Part shown: positions 16,250 through 25,880 of the stretch, piece by piece
How the letters are laid out: each line of letters opens with the position of its first letter
Position numbering within the stretch: position 1 is the first letter of the stretch
Assembly (NCBI GenBank): GCA_045578245.1
Contig: JAZNJX010000088.1
Location: forward strand, 1-29,011
Direction of reading: 5' to 3'
DNA from: Fimenecus sp045578245
GTDB lineage: Bacteria > Bacillota > Clostridia > Oscillospirales > Acutalibacteraceae
DNA length: 29,011 nt
Program-made: the position numbers and the translations under genes
Notes under the pieces: generated by a model
Told to the model about the DNA's origin: nothing
Seen by the model: the letters and a program-made list of their open reading frames with translations, nothing else
Database searches by the model: none

Positions 16250-16804
16250 TTAGCCGACCGACTCTTCACTAACTACTTCTGACTCTTCAGGAAGTTTTTC
16301 AGGAAGCTCAGGTAACTCATCAAGAGAAGAAATTGAAAAACATCGAAGAAAATCAGGTGTTGTACCATAAACAAGAGGTCTGCCAGGCAAATCAAGCCTA
16401 CCCTTTTCCTCTATCAATTTTTTCTGACAGAGTGTAGCAATAACACCACTACAATCAACACCACGAATCTGCTCAACGAATGATTTTGTAACAGGTTGAT
16501 TATATGCAATAACAGCTAAAACCTCAAATGCAGCAGATGAAAGAGGTGTATTCTTACGAAGTTCAAGAACATCTCTGATAATTTCAGCATACTCCGTTCT
16601 TGAGGACAGCTGATACATATTATCAAGTTTAAGGACACAAATACCACTGTTTCTCTCATCAAGCTTTGCAGACAAGTTCAAAATAACCTGTTCACATACA
16701 TCAGGTTCTATTTCAAGAGCTTCTGCGAGTCTTTCAAGTTCAATTGGCTCACCTGATGCAAAAAGTATTGCTTCAACAGCTGCCTGTAATTTACTCGCTT
16801 TCAT
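16250..16804 (-). CDS. scpB: Segregation and condensation protein B
   Basis: Winged-helix partner of ScpA in the SMC condensin complex, which organises and separates chromosomes. 184 residues from ATG 16804, which overlaps the scpA stop by one base (TGATG) and has AGGAG 8 bases upstream; a GTG at 16813 is less likely. Family segments seen are AVEAILFASGEPI, LSSAAFEVLAVIAYNQPVTK, VEQIRGVDCSGV and LPGRPLVYGTT. A glutamate-rich tail ends the protein. Confidence 0.95.
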   Translation of the reverse strand: MKASKLQAAVEAILFASGEPIELERLAEALEIEPDVCEQVILNLSAKLDERNSGICVLKLDNMYQLSSRTEYAEIIRDVLELRKNTPLSSAAFEVLAVIAYNQPVTKSFVEQIRGVDCSGVIATLCQKKLIEEKGRLDLPGRPLVYGTTPDFLRCFSISSLDELPELPEKLPEESEVVSEESVG

Positions 16805-17541
16805 CAATTCCACTCCTCACTAACATCTGTAAAATCCGAATCAATCAATTCAATCAGAGTTTCATCACCATCACCTGTAACTTTAACTTTTTTAGATTTT
16901 GCAAGTTCAAGCACTGCTAAAAATGTGGCTACTATATCTGAACGTGACTCTGCATCATCAAAAAGTGATTTCCAACGAGTCTTCTTACCCTTTTGAGATA
17001 ATTTCTTAAAAATTCCTGATATCTTTGAGCTGACAGAAACAACTTTCTTAACAACAATTTCACGGAATGCCTCAATTGGCGGAGGTAATAACCTCATCTT
17101 TTTACCCGTAGCTGAAACATAAGCACTAAAAAGTTCGTCTGGTTCGTGAAATCTTCGGTATGTCTGGTCAACCTCAATTTTTTCGGCACCTCTGATAAAT
17201 GTTGAAAAACCTTCTGTATTTTCCGCGAGTTTTTCTGCCATCAACTTCATATCACGATATTCAATCAATTCACCCTGAAGTTCTTGTTTTAACTCCTCTG
17301 CTTCTGTATATACAGGAAGCAAAGACACGGACTTGAGATAAACCAATCTGGCAGCCATCTCCAAAAACTCAGATGCAACATACATATCCTCTTTCTGCAT
17401 CTGACGGACATACTCAACATATTGTTCCACCAAAGTCACAATTGGGATATCATATATATTCAATTTGTGTTTTGAAATAAGATGCAAGAGCAAGTCCATC
17501 GGACCTTCAAAAACATCTATTTTATATGAAATCTTTTCCAT
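16804..17541 (-). CDS. scpA: Segregation and condensation protein A
   Basis: The kleisin that bridges the SMC heads. 245 residues with the N-terminal signature FEGPMDLLLHLISKHKLNI-like (FEGPMDLLLHLI), YVASEFLEMAARLVYLKS, a linker, and the C-terminal winged-helix part with VATFLAVLELAKSKKV. Co-translated with scpB. It begins 11 bases after the M50 protease stop. Confidence 0.95.
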   Translation of the reverse strand: MEKISYKIDVFEGPMDLLLHLISKHKLNIYDIPIVTLVEQYVEYVRQMQKEDMYVASEFLEMAARLVYLKSVSLLPVYTEAEELKQELQGELIEYRDMKLMAEKLAENTEGFSTFIRGAEKIEVDQTYRRFHEPDELFSAYVSATGKKMRLLPPPIEAFREIVVKKVVSVSSKISGIFKKLSQKGKKTRWKSLFDDAESRSDIVATFLAVLELAKSKKVKVTGDGDETLIELIDSDFTDVSEEWN

Positions 17542-17552
17542 AAACTATCCTT

Positions 17553-18227
17553 TTATATAAAGCTAAAAACCAAACTGGAAATATTAGAAAATAAGCCTAT
17601 AAACAAATTCGAAATATATGAGAGAGGTCCTGAAAGTACACCACTTAAAATCAAAACGAAGACTACAAGCACAATATATCTTTCATACTGCATAAATTTG
17701 AAATAATACTTTGCAGGAATCAACAATTGGAGAATTCTTGAACCATCCAATGGTGGAATAGGTAAAAGATTAAACACCGCAAGATTCACATTGACAACGC
17801 CTGCAAAATACAAGAAGTAATATACTGCATAAGTCAAAAGTGAAAGATTACTACTAAAAACTTTACCAATCAAAGTAGTTAAGAATATGCAGATAAATCC
17901 CATTAACAAGTTTGAAACAGGACCTGCAATTGCAGTTAAAGCCATACCCTTTTTAGGGTCTTTAAAGTTTCTTGGATTAACATTAACAGGTTTTGCGTAT
18001 CCAAAACCACACAAGAAAATCATAATCGCACCCATAGGAGAAATATGAGCCATCGGGTTTAAAGTTAATCTGCCCGAATATCTCGGTGTATTATCTCCAA
18101 GCTTTGTTGCAATCAACGCATGTGCATATTCGTGAATAGGCATAGTGCAAAAAATTACAAAAAGTCTTGAAAAGAAAGTAATAATGAGTTCAAGAGGTTC
18201 TCCACCTCTTAATAAATCCAAAATCAT
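17553..18227 (-). CDS. Site-2 protease family membrane metalloprotease (M50)
   Basis: An intramembrane zinc protease-like protein of the compact YwhC/S2P type. 224 residues, mostly hydrophobic with about six membrane segments. The zinc motif HEYAH is at 32-36 and the third-ligand motif NLLPIPPLDG at 153-162. No PDZ domain. The gene commonly precedes scpA in Clostridia. Its substrate is unknown and there is no anti-sigma factor gene next to it. Confidence 0.9.
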   Translation of the reverse strand: MILDLLRGGEPLELIITFFSRLFVIFCTMPIHEYAHALIATKLGDNTPRYSGRLTLNPMAHISPMGAIMIFLCGFGYAKPVNVNPRNFKDPKKGMALTAIAGPVSNLLMGFICIFLTTLIGKVFSSNLSLLTYAVYYFLYFAGVVNVNLAVFNLLPIPPLDGSRILQLLIPAKYYFKFMQYERYIVLVVFVLILSGVLSGPLSYISNLFIGLFSNISSLVFSFI

Positions 18228-18258
18228 AAAAATTATCCACTCTATCTTTAAAATAATA

Positions 18259-19089
18259 TTATATTCTAAATGTTACAATTCTGTCAATATTATTGAAATC
18301 AAAAATAACATTATTCTCTGCATATTTGCCATTAAAAATTTCAACAACATCTGCGCTTTGATTATCGCCACATTCAAGTGCCATGAAGCCACTTTTTTTA
18401 ACCTTTGAAGTCCACTTATCAGCAAGACATCGATAAAAATTAAGTCCATCTTTTCCACCATCCAAAGCAGAAATGGGTTCTGACAAAACTTCTTTTTGAA
18501 GTTCCTCGATTTCTTTGGTAGGAATATATGGTGGATTAGATAAAACCATATCTGCCAAAGGAAGTTTTAATAAATCTATTGTAAATAAATCATCATTAAT
18601 CAACTGAACATTATCAAGTGCAAGATTATCTGCATTCTTTTTAAGATATTCAAATGCATTTTTTTCCTTTTCCAGTAAATATACAGTTGCATCAGGTATA
18701 TGTTTAGCGATAGTTAACCCGATACATCCAGTACCTGCACACAAATCAAAAATCACAGGATTTTTTATATCTTTTAGATTATCAAGTGCAAAATCAACTA
18801 GAATTTCTGTTTCAGGTCGTGGAATCAAGACACCTTTACCAACAAAAAATGTCAAATCATAAAAATCCCAAGTGCCTAAAATGTACTGTAATGGCTCCCC
18901 TGCTTTACGTCTTTCAACAACATTATTAATAAGCGAAATGTCATCTTCGGACACAAGAAAAGTGCTGCTAATTATTTTGCTTTTGTCAACCTTGAGAATA
19001 TCCTCAAATATACACTGTGCTTCAAAGTCACCACATTCACCAAAAGATAACTCATTACTGCAATACTCAAATAACTCTTTTAATGTCAT
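18259..19089 (-). CDS. prmC: Peptide chain release factor N5-glutamine methyltransferase
   Basis: Methylates the glutamine of the GGQ motif in release factors. 276 residues: a helical N-terminal substrate domain with the PETE segment at 92-95, the SAM site DLCAGTGCIG (115-124), and the catalytic NPPY at 185-188 in LSNPPYIP. It overlaps the DUF1385 stop by 4 bases (ATGA type). prfA, the usual next gene, is not here; the M50 protease follows instead. Confidence 0.95.
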   Translation of the reverse strand: MTLKELFEYCSNELSFGECGDFEAQCIFEDILKVDKSKIISSTFLVSEDDISLINNVVERRKAGEPLQYILGTWDFYDLTFFVGKGVLIPRPETEILVDFALDNLKDIKNPVIFDLCAGTGCIGLTIAKHIPDATVYLLEKEKNAFEYLKKNADNLALDNVQLINDDLFTIDLLKLPLADMVLSNPPYIPTKEIEELQKEVLSEPISALDGGKDGLNFYRCLADKWTSKVKKSGFMALECGDNQSADVVEIFNGKYAENNVIFDFNNIDRIVTFRI

Positions 19090-20066
19090 TTAATCATATC
19101 ATCCTCTGGATTATCTGTAATAACAGCTTTCATTGCTTCAATAGCAACTTCAATTATATCGTCAGTTGGTTCAACAGTTGTAATCTTTTGCATTAAAAGT
19201 CCAGGATAAGATAGAATCTTTACAATAAAGTTATCATGCTTTCCTGCAAATTTAATAAATTCATATCCTAATCCCATTATGAGTGGCAAAATTGCAAGTT
19301 TGATAAGCATCCACAACAATTTATTGATAGTTGCCAAAGCTGGGAAAACAAGAACAAGAGAGAATGAAACTATCATACTCAATATAAGCATAACAAACAT
19401 AAATGCCGTTCCACATCTTGGATGCAAACGTGACATTTTCTTTACGTTTTCAACAGTCAAATCAAGACCATTTTCATAACAGAAAATTGTTTTATGTTCA
19501 GCACCATGATACATAAATACTCTTCTTATCATTGACATTCTTGACACCGCTACCATATAAAGAATGAAAATAATAATTCTCAAGATTCCCTCAAACAAAG
19601 AATGATATTTTGAGATATCAGCAGATGTCAGAATATAATTATCAAACAAATCAACAACCTCAATAGGGAGATAAAGAAAAATAAGCATTGCAAAAACAAC
19701 ACCGATAACAGATGCAATTGTTGTAATTACAGCTGTCATCTTTTCGCTCAAATGCTCGGAAAGCCATTTATCGAGTTTGGACATGTCCTCTTCCTTTTCT
19801 TCTTCAGTCAAAGCTTTATCCGCTGACTTCATAAGATATTTATATCCAGTTATCATAGAGTCTGCAAAACCAACTACACCACGTATAATCGGAAGACCAA
19901 GAAGTTTATTCTTTTTTGCAATTGATACATGTTCTTCAATTACTGTATCAATTGTACCGTCAGAAAGTCTTACAGACATTGCGTCCCCTTTGGGACCTCT
20001 CATCATAATTCCCTCAATAAGTGCCTGTCCACCTATTGATGTTTTATGTTGCTTATTATTACTCAA
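19086..20066 (-). CDS. DUF1385 family membrane protein
   Basis: 326 residues with the family signature near the N-terminus (SIGGQALIEGIMMRGP) and, in the middle, YHGAEHKTIFCYE followed by HPRCGTAF, residues that could bind a metal. Four to five membrane segments between about 110 and 275. The function is unknown. The family is usually next to prmC, and in some bacteria it has been described as involved in thiamine or metal processes, but nothing here proves that. The start codon is TTG, with AAGGAG 9 bases upstream. Confidence 0.88.
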   Translation of the reverse strand: MSNNKQHKTSIGGQALIEGIMMRGPKGDAMSVRLSDGTIDTVIEEHVSIAKKNKLLGLPIIRGVVGFADSMITGYKYLMKSADKALTEEEKEEDMSKLDKWLSEHLSEKMTAVITTIASVIGVVFAMLIFLYLPIEVVDLFDNYILTSADISKYHSLFEGILRIIIFILYMVAVSRMSMIRRVFMYHGAEHKTIFCYENGLDLTVENVKKMSRLHPRCGTAFMFVMLILSMIVSFSLVLVFPALATINKLLWMLIKLAILPLIMGLGYEFIKFAGKHDNFIVKILSYPGLLMQKITTVEPTDDIIEVAIEAMKAVITDNPEDDMIK

Positions 20067-20079
20067 AACACTTTACTCC

Positions 20080-21480
20080 TTACCTTCTTGGCAATGAAAT
20101 TCTTACTGTTGTTCCCTTATCCAGTTCACTATCTATCTGCAAGCTACCATTATGTAATTTAATAATTTCATCTGTAACTGCAAGTCCGATTCCACTACCA
20201 CGAACACTATTATTTGCTTTATAAAACTTTTCTCTGACTCTCGGCAGGTCATTTTTAGAAATTCCACAGCCGTTATCTGAGATAATAATTATTACATTTT
20301 TGCTATCAGCTTTTAATGAAACCTTAACTGTTCCACCCTTTTTGTTGTATTTAAAGCTATTATCTATAATATTAACGAAGGATTGTTTCAGTCTGTTTTT
20401 ATCTCCGTAAATTTTGATACCATTTTTAGGAATATTTATTTCCAAGGCTATGCTTTCTCTTTCGGAACGACTTCCAAAAACCTCAAGAACTTCCGAAAGT
20501 TCTTTAACAACATCCATCTGTGATGTTTTAAGAGTCAATTTTCCACTTTCCATGCGGGAGAAATCCAATAGTTCCTCAACCATATCAGTAAGACGTTCTG
20601 ACTCATTTACAATTACATCAAGCCCTTTGTTTAAAAGAACTTCATCATTCTGTGTTTCCTTTATTGTTTCACCCCAACCTTTAATTGCTGTCAGTGGTGT
20701 ACGAAGCTCATGGGAAACTGTTGAAATAAACTCGTTCTTGATTCTCTCTGCCTCGCCTATTTCAAATGCCATATTATTTATGGTTTCACATAACTGACCG
20801 ATTTCATCATCATATTTATGTTTCTCTATGGAAACATTAAAATCACCCTTGGCAATTCGTGAAGCTGTTTCATTAATTTTTCTTACTGGATTGATAATAG
20901 AATTTATAAAGAACACGCCCGAAGTAACAACAACAGATATAATCAAAATCATTATAATTGAAATTATTACCCAGATAATAGCAAGCTGACGGTCAATATC
21001 ATCAAGTGAAATTATATACCTTATAGCACCTGAAATGGATTGTTCACCATCGGGCAGAATATATGAAAGAGCCATTACCTTTTCCCCATTCTGCATTTTA
21101 CCAATCCATTCAGCCTTACCGTCGGGAGCGCTTTTTGCATATTCAAAGTCAGGATATACTTCGTTACTGACTGAAAAGCCTGTGGAAGAAACAACAACAT
21201 CTCCATTTTTATCAATAACCCAGACTTCCATAACATTCTTGTCCGTAAAATTATCAACAAAACGTTTTGCCATTCGGTTGAAAGTTTCATCATTGACAGG
21301 TGTTGCCGAATTGAAATATGACATAACAAGTGATGTGGCACGTGAATTCAATGTCATTCTTACATTATTGTAGTACTGATTCTTCAGCAAAATCCCCGCC
21401 ATAACGCCAACAACAAGGATAACTGAAACCGTACTTGCTAAAACTGACACAACCCAACGTTTAACTATACTATTTTTCAT
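20080..21480 (-). CDS. Sensor histidine kinase
   Basis: 466 residues: membrane segment 1 (about 10-32), an extracytoplasmic sensor of about 130 residues that looks PAS/Cache-like (VWVIDKNGDVVVSSTG), membrane segment 2 (about 167-193), HAMP linker, HisKA with the phospho-acceptor H257 in SHELRTP, and an ATPase domain with N370/N374, DNGCG (402-406) and GSGIG (428-432). It follows its response regulator by 26 bases. The architecture is of the PhoR/WalK class; the signal is unknown. Confidence 0.93.
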   Translation of the reverse strand: MKNSIVKRWVVSVLASTVSVILVVGVMAGILLKNQYYNNVRMTLNSRATSLVMSYFNSATPVNDETFNRMAKRFVDNFTDKNVMEVWVIDKNGDVVVSSTGFSVSNEVYPDFEYAKSAPDGKAEWIGKMQNGEKVMALSYILPDGEQSISGAIRYIISLDDIDRQLAIIWVIISIIMILIISVVVTSGVFFINSIINPVRKINETASRIAKGDFNVSIEKHKYDDEIGQLCETINNMAFEIGEAERIKNEFISTVSHELRTPLTAIKGWGETIKETQNDEVLLNKGLDVIVNESERLTDMVEELLDFSRMESGKLTLKTSQMDVVKELSEVLEVFGSRSERESIALEINIPKNGIKIYGDKNRLKQSFVNIIDNSFKYNKKGGTVKVSLKADSKNVIIIISDNGCGISKNDLPRVREKFYKANNSVRGSGIGLAVTDEIIKLHNGSLQIDSELDKGTTVRISLPRR

Positions 21481-21506
21481 TGAGTTATGTCACCTACCTT
21501 AAAGAA

Positions 21507-22211
21507 TTATACAATCCACTTATATCCCATACCCCAGACAGTTGTAAGATGTTTGGGTTGTGATGGTTCTTCTTCAACTTTATTTCGTAATCGATGAATA
21601 TTAACATCAACTACTTTTTCGTCACCAAAGTATGAGTCACCCCATACAAATTTTAAAATATCGCTTCTATCCAATGCAACATTGGGATTAGTGAAGAAAT
21701 ATTCAATAATCTGAAATTCCATTTGTGTTAAATCAATATTTTCACCATTTTTTGTTAACGTATGGCTTCTTAAATCAAGAACAAACTCACCAAGAGTAAT
21801 AATATTATCGCTATTCTTTTCAACGTCGCTTTCTACTGTTAATGAAACACGTCTGTAAACAGCATCTATTCTTGCCATAAGTTCCGATGGAGAGAATGGT
21901 TTAGTAACATAGTCATCAGCACCAACCATAAGACCAGTAACTTTGTCCATTTCCTGTGTTCTTGCCGTCAGCATAATAATTCCTATGCGCTTACTCTTAT
22001 CACGAATGTATTTACAGACCTCGAGACCATCTACATACGGCATCATTATATCGAGAATAACAATATCGATTTTGTCACTGTTTTCATCATATTTTTTTAT
22101 TGCATCTTCACCATTTACAGCTTCAATAACTTCATAGCCATTACGTCGAAGATTAATTACCACAAAGTCTCGGATAGATGATTCATCTTCAGCAATGAGT
22201 ACATACTTCAT
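21507..22211 (-). CDS. OmpR/PhoB-family response regulator
   Basis: 234 residues. Receiver domain with the acidic pocket E8/D9, phospho-acceptor D54, T82 and K104 (DYVTKPFSPSEL), followed by a winged-helix DNA-binding domain from about 137 with VDVNIHRLRNKVE and the closing TVWGMGYKW. The gene starts 11 bases after the upstream secreted-protein gene and precedes its kinase. Targets cannot be told from sequence. Confidence 0.94.
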   Translation of the reverse strand: MKYVLIAEDESSIRDFVVINLRRNGYEVIEAVNGEDAIKKYDENSDKIDIVILDIMMPYVDGLEVCKYIRDKSKRIGIIMLTARTQEMDKVTGLMVGADDYVTKPFSPSELMARIDAVYRRVSLTVESDVEKNSDNIITLGEFVLDLRSHTLTKNGENIDLTQMEFQIIEYFFTNPNVALDRSDILKFVWGDSYFGDEKVVDVNIHRLRNKVEEEPSQPKHLTTVWGMGYKWIV

Positions 22212-22222
22212 ATGGTTTACTC

Positions 22223-23596
22223 CTAACTATATACACGGAAATTTTCTTTCAAATAATCTTCAAAATCACTTTTCAAATCAGCATTATTAAACTTATATCC
22301 ATATACATAAGCACTGTTTTCTACAAGTTTATAATATCCAGCGTCATCACTTTGCCATTCGGGATTTGAAAAAGCACGTAATGAGAAAATCTCCTCATCA
22401 AATTCTCCATCATCTTTTAAATAATAGAATGTAAGTGTTGAGTTATTATAGTCATAGATTGCAGATATCATATTTATCCACGAATCATCTATAATCAACA
22501 TATATTCATAAGAAGTGTTTACAACACATTTTTTATCTACTGAAATCTCCGAATTATTCAATTCATTCCATACAGTAAGGTTAAGTGAACTGCGTTCACT
22601 TGTTCCTTTTTCGATTCTCACAGCACCAGGGAAAAGTTCCAATGTTGGGATTTCAATTATATTATCACCATCAAAGTCCATAGAAAACAATCGTGTATCC
22701 CTTAATGTTACTGGATTTTGTGACTGATTCATTTCATAAAGTGGTAATGACAATTCAAAATCATTATGTGAAACCTTAATAACTTCTGTTATAACTCCAC
22801 GTTCACTAATTGCGCCATCAATAAAAATACGCGTAAACTCATTTTGATTTTCAATAACGGAATCTGTTGCAATATTATATACTTCTAATAATCCGGTTAA
22901 TGAAACCGATAATTCACGAGCGACTGAGTAATCCTTATTGAAACTTAAAATTCTGCCTGTTGTTTTTTTCTCCTGTCCTGAAAAACTTAAATTAACGAAG
23001 AGAAAATCGTCCGAACCGTCTTTATTAAAATCGGAAACATGAATGTTTGAGTAGGATTCTGTTTTCAGTAATGTGGTTGAAATACCATCAAAGCTATAAA
23101 CAGATAAAACACGGTTTCCTAATACGCCAAAATCTGTTGCACGGACAGATTCTATATTCTCATTGGTTTTCCAACTTAGCAAAATTTCAGAAACATTATC
23201 ACCGTTTATATCCGCAAAATTAACCTCGTAAAAATCTTCGGTCTGTCCCTTAATTTTCGAAACAAAGTTCCATTCCTTGCCTACTTTTTTAAAAATACTG
23301 ACACATGCCAAATTGTCCTCGGACAAATCAGAATAAAAAACTAAAGCTTCTTCTTGTCCGTCATTATTCATATCAAAGAACAAATATGAAGATGTATAAA
23401 AACCACTCAAAGGGTTTTTCATTACTATACCATCACTATTTATAACAGACTGTTCAAAAGCATGTTGAAGCAATCTGTTTTCACCACTAAGTTTTGGTGG
23501 ACGCATCAAGCTCTCAAATGAGTTGATATTATAAATGGCAAACATAAGTGACAGACATACAGCAACAGCAAGAATTACAACTATAATCTTTTTCAT
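22223..23596 (-). CDS. Secreted or membrane-anchored DxNxDG-repeat protein (VCBS/FG-GAP-like)
   Basis: 457 residues. A basic start and hydrophobic segment (about 3-21) form a signal peptide or anchor; the cysteine at 14 lacks a proper lipobox. Four calcium-loop-like motifs are spread along the protein: DMNNDG (75-80), DINGDN (129-134), DFNKDG (189-194) and DFDGDN (307-312), each after a hydrophobic strand, as in VCBS/FG-GAP propeller blades. They are far apart and not duplicated helices, so this is not a dockerin. Its place between cdaR and the two-component genes suggests an envelope role tied to one of them. I do not recognise a named family. Confidence 0.75.
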   Translation of the reverse strand: MKKIIVVILAVAVCLSLMFAIYNINSFESLMRPPKLSGENRLLQHAFEQSVINSDGIVMKNPLSGFYTSSYLFFDMNNDGQEEALVFYSDLSEDNLACVSIFKKVGKEWNFVSKIKGQTEDFYEVNFADINGDNVSEILLSWKTNENIESVRATDFGVLGNRVLSVYSFDGISTTLLKTESYSNIHVSDFNKDGSDDFLFVNLSFSGQEKKTTGRILSFNKDYSVARELSVSLTGLLEVYNIATDSVIENQNEFTRIFIDGAISERGVITEVIKVSHNDFELSLPLYEMNQSQNPVTLRDTRLFSMDFDGDNIIEIPTLELFPGAVRIEKGTSERSSLNLTVWNELNNSEISVDKKCVVNTSYEYMLIIDDSWINMISAIYDYNNSTLTFYYLKDDGEFDEEIFSLRAFSNPEWQSDDAGYYKLVENSAYVYGYKFNNADLKSDFEDYLKENFRVYS

Positions 23597-23629
23597 AATC
23601 TGTCACCTCTGTCATTTTATCTTGTATTC

Positions 23630-24919
23630 TTAACCAACGGAAACATTAATGTTGCAGTCTCCGATAGCCCAACATTGTTTATTATTAGGAACAACAACTC
23701 TGCCCTTCAATGTTTTTGTGGATGTTGAAACACTCTGTTCAGTTACATCTACAACAATCTGGAAATCATTCCCAGATAAGCCAGAAAGCACATCTTCAGT
23801 TCCTACCACAGTAATTGTTTTTCCGCTATTATCCAAAGGATTAATTTCATAAGTACTACTGTTTTTTACTGTAATACTTGCGCTTGGAACTATAAAACTT
23901 TTTGTTGTCATATTTGACGCATCGATTGTTACTGAGAAAGACTTAACATCACTATTGAGGAATTCAAATGACTTTGATTCCTCAGCATTTATTTTGTATA
24001 CATTCTTCTTGTTACCTATCTGTGAAAAGTCAATTACATCAACAATATAGTATTCCGTTGTTTCTGCCAAATCAACAGGAATTGCCACCTGCACAGATGC
24101 AGGATACACACTATATGATATTGGGTTATTTGTATAGTATGCAGGAGCATTCTTGAACTCTACTGCAGTTGGTAATGTCACTAGTTTCAGCACTGGTAGT
24201 GTTACAGTAATATTACTTTCACTGAATTTTAACAAGGACGAATCAATTTTTGTCCCTTCTTTTGACAAAAGAGTAATCGTTGCAGATGAGGTTGTTGTTT
24301 TTGTTAAAACTTCACTGACATCAACATTTGCATTTAAAGAATCTACCTGGTTAATAATTGTTGACGGACCACTGATTGTAAGTCTATCTACTGATGGTAC
24401 AGCTTCCCCCAACTTATGTTTATCAGGCACCATATCTTCCAATGTTGTGTTGACATTTACTGTTATTGGCAATTCAACTTCCTGATAGCGGTCAAAGAAC
24501 ACTTCAATTTCGTTTTCAGAATATGAAGTGATTGAAAAATCCGAATTTTCTTCTTTCTCTTCAACATAGAGTTTTAACACCTTTTTACCGCTACTATCTG
24601 CATTGTTCGTATTAGCAACAACAGTGAAATCATCGGCAGTCAATGACGAAACTATGTACTTCTTACCTGTTACAGTTATATCAACATAAAAATCGGACTG
24701 CCCGAAAATCTGTAAACCTAATTTCTCAGGCACACTGTTTTCATATTTAATGGAAACAGGCACATTCGTTATTACTTTTTGAACCTCCGGACTTTGCTCA
24801 ATAGCAACCCACATCCAGAGAATAAATGAAATTACAAAAGAAAAAACGAGAAGAAAACGTTTATTATACAGCAGAGAAGAAAAGGAAATATTCAATTTTC
24901 TTTTAGTTTTATTGTTCAT
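23630..24919 (-). CDS. cdaR: CdaA regulatory protein CdaR (YbbR-domain)
   Basis: An extracytoplasmic regulator of the diadenylate cyclase. 429 residues with a single N-terminal membrane helix (about 21-40) and repeated YbbR domains outside the cell; segments such as SVPEKLGLQIFG, LTISGPSTIINQV and VVGTEDVLSGL mark successive repeats. It overlaps the end of cdaA by 11 bases. The usual third gene, glmM, does not follow. Confidence 0.93.
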   Translation of the reverse strand: MNNKTKRKLNISFSSLLYNKRFLLVFSFVISFILWMWVAIEQSPEVQKVITNVPVSIKYENSVPEKLGLQIFGQSDFYVDITVTGKKYIVSSLTADDFTVVANTNNADSSGKKVLKLYVEEKEENSDFSITSYSENEIEVFFDRYQEVELPITVNVNTTLEDMVPDKHKLGEAVPSVDRLTISGPSTIINQVDSLNANVDVSEVLTKTTTSSATITLLSKEGTKIDSSLLKFSESNITVTLPVLKLVTLPTAVEFKNAPAYYTNNPISYSVYPASVQVAIPVDLAETTEYYIVDVIDFSQIGNKKNVYKINAEESKSFEFLNSDVKSFSVTIDASNMTTKSFIVPSASITVKNSSTYEINPLDNSGKTITVVGTEDVLSGLSGNDFQIVVDVTEQSVSTSTKTLKGRVVVPNNKQCWAIGDCNINVSVG

Positions 24920-25787
24920 TTGAATTTCCCCTCTTTCTTATTATTCTTCTGTTTTCTCTGGTATTATTTTTCAACAATTCCTTTGACAATATTTCACGTA
25001 AATCACCATCGGAAATACCACGATTAAGTCTTCCTCGTTTTGCAACGGAAATAGCACCTGTTTCTTCTGAAACAACCACCACAACTGCATCACTGTTTTC
25101 ACTCATGCCTATTGCAGCACGATGTCTTGTTCCAAGTTCACTACTGATTTCCTTATTACTTGTTAACGGAAGTATGCATCCGGCAGCTACAACTCTTCCC
25201 TCTTTAACAACTACCGCACCATCATGCATAGGAGCTTTAGGGAAAAAGATATTACCAATCATTTCAGGAGTTACAATCGCATCAACCATAGTTCCTGTTT
25301 TTGAAATTTCACCAAGCTTTGTTTCTCGTTCAAAAACAATTAATGAGCCAATTTTTTTGTCACTCATCTCGCCACAAGCTTTGCAGACTGCATTAATAGA
25401 ATTCTTTATCTTTTCCTGTTCTTCTGTATCATCACGATTCTTAAAATTAAGAATATTAATGTTTGAAACCGAGCTTCTTCCCACACTTTCAAGGGCATGT
25501 CGGATTTCAGGAGAGAAAATAATCACAAGGATGGTTAACAAGTTGCCGAAAACGAGACTTAGTATGTACTTACTTGTTTCCATATTGAAAAGAGAAACAA
25601 GGAAATAGGCAACAACAAGCAAAACAACACCTTTTGCCAACTGAATAGCTCTTGTGTCTCTGATAAGTTTGATGGCACTATAAATTACAAAAGCAACAAG
25701 CACAATATCCAGCAAATCTCCAACTGTGTTGAATGATAATATTGCACGTTTTATTTGTTCAAAAAACTCACCAAAATTTTCAAACAT
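24909..25787 (-). CDS. cdaA: Diadenylate cyclase CdaA
   Basis: Makes the second messenger c-di-AMP from two ATP; c-di-AMP controls potassium and osmotic balance in Firmicutes. Start at ATG 25787 (MFENFG), preceded by a purine-rich GAGAGTGAGAG; a start at 25865 would add 26 residues and lies only a few bases downstream of the -10. 292 residues: three membrane segments (about 24-42, 50-67, 73-92), a short coil, and the DAC domain with DGA at 189-191 and RHR at 221-223, both catalytic. Confidence 0.95.
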   Translation of the reverse strand: MFENFGEFFEQIKRAILSFNTVGDLLDIVLVAFVIYSAIKLIRDTRAIQLAKGVVLLVVAYFLVSLFNMETSKYILSLVFGNLLTILVIIFSPEIRHALESVGRSSVSNINILNFKNRDDTEEQEKIKNSINAVCKACGEMSDKKIGSLIVFERETKLGEISKTGTMVDAIVTPEMIGNIFFPKAPMHDGAVVVKEGRVVAAGCILPLTSNKEISSELGTRHRAAIGMSENSDAVVVVVSEETGAISVAKRGRLNRGISDGDLREILSKELLKNNTRENRRIIRKRGNSNEQ

Positions 25788-25880
25788 TTTTCTCTCACTC
25801 TCTTTACAAAAAAATACAATATACCGTAAATATCCGTTGGTTAAAAGACATACTTCCACAGACATAAATATTCACGATAT

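Noticed and set aside
22223..23596. Dockerin in the secreted protein
   Set aside because: DxNxDG loops are 55-120 residues apart and not in the paired 22-residue helices of dockerins.
25105..25608. Plus-strand frame of 167 codons
   Set aside because: Fully antisense to the cdaA catalytic domain, with no ribosome-binding site; a shadow of cdaA codon use.
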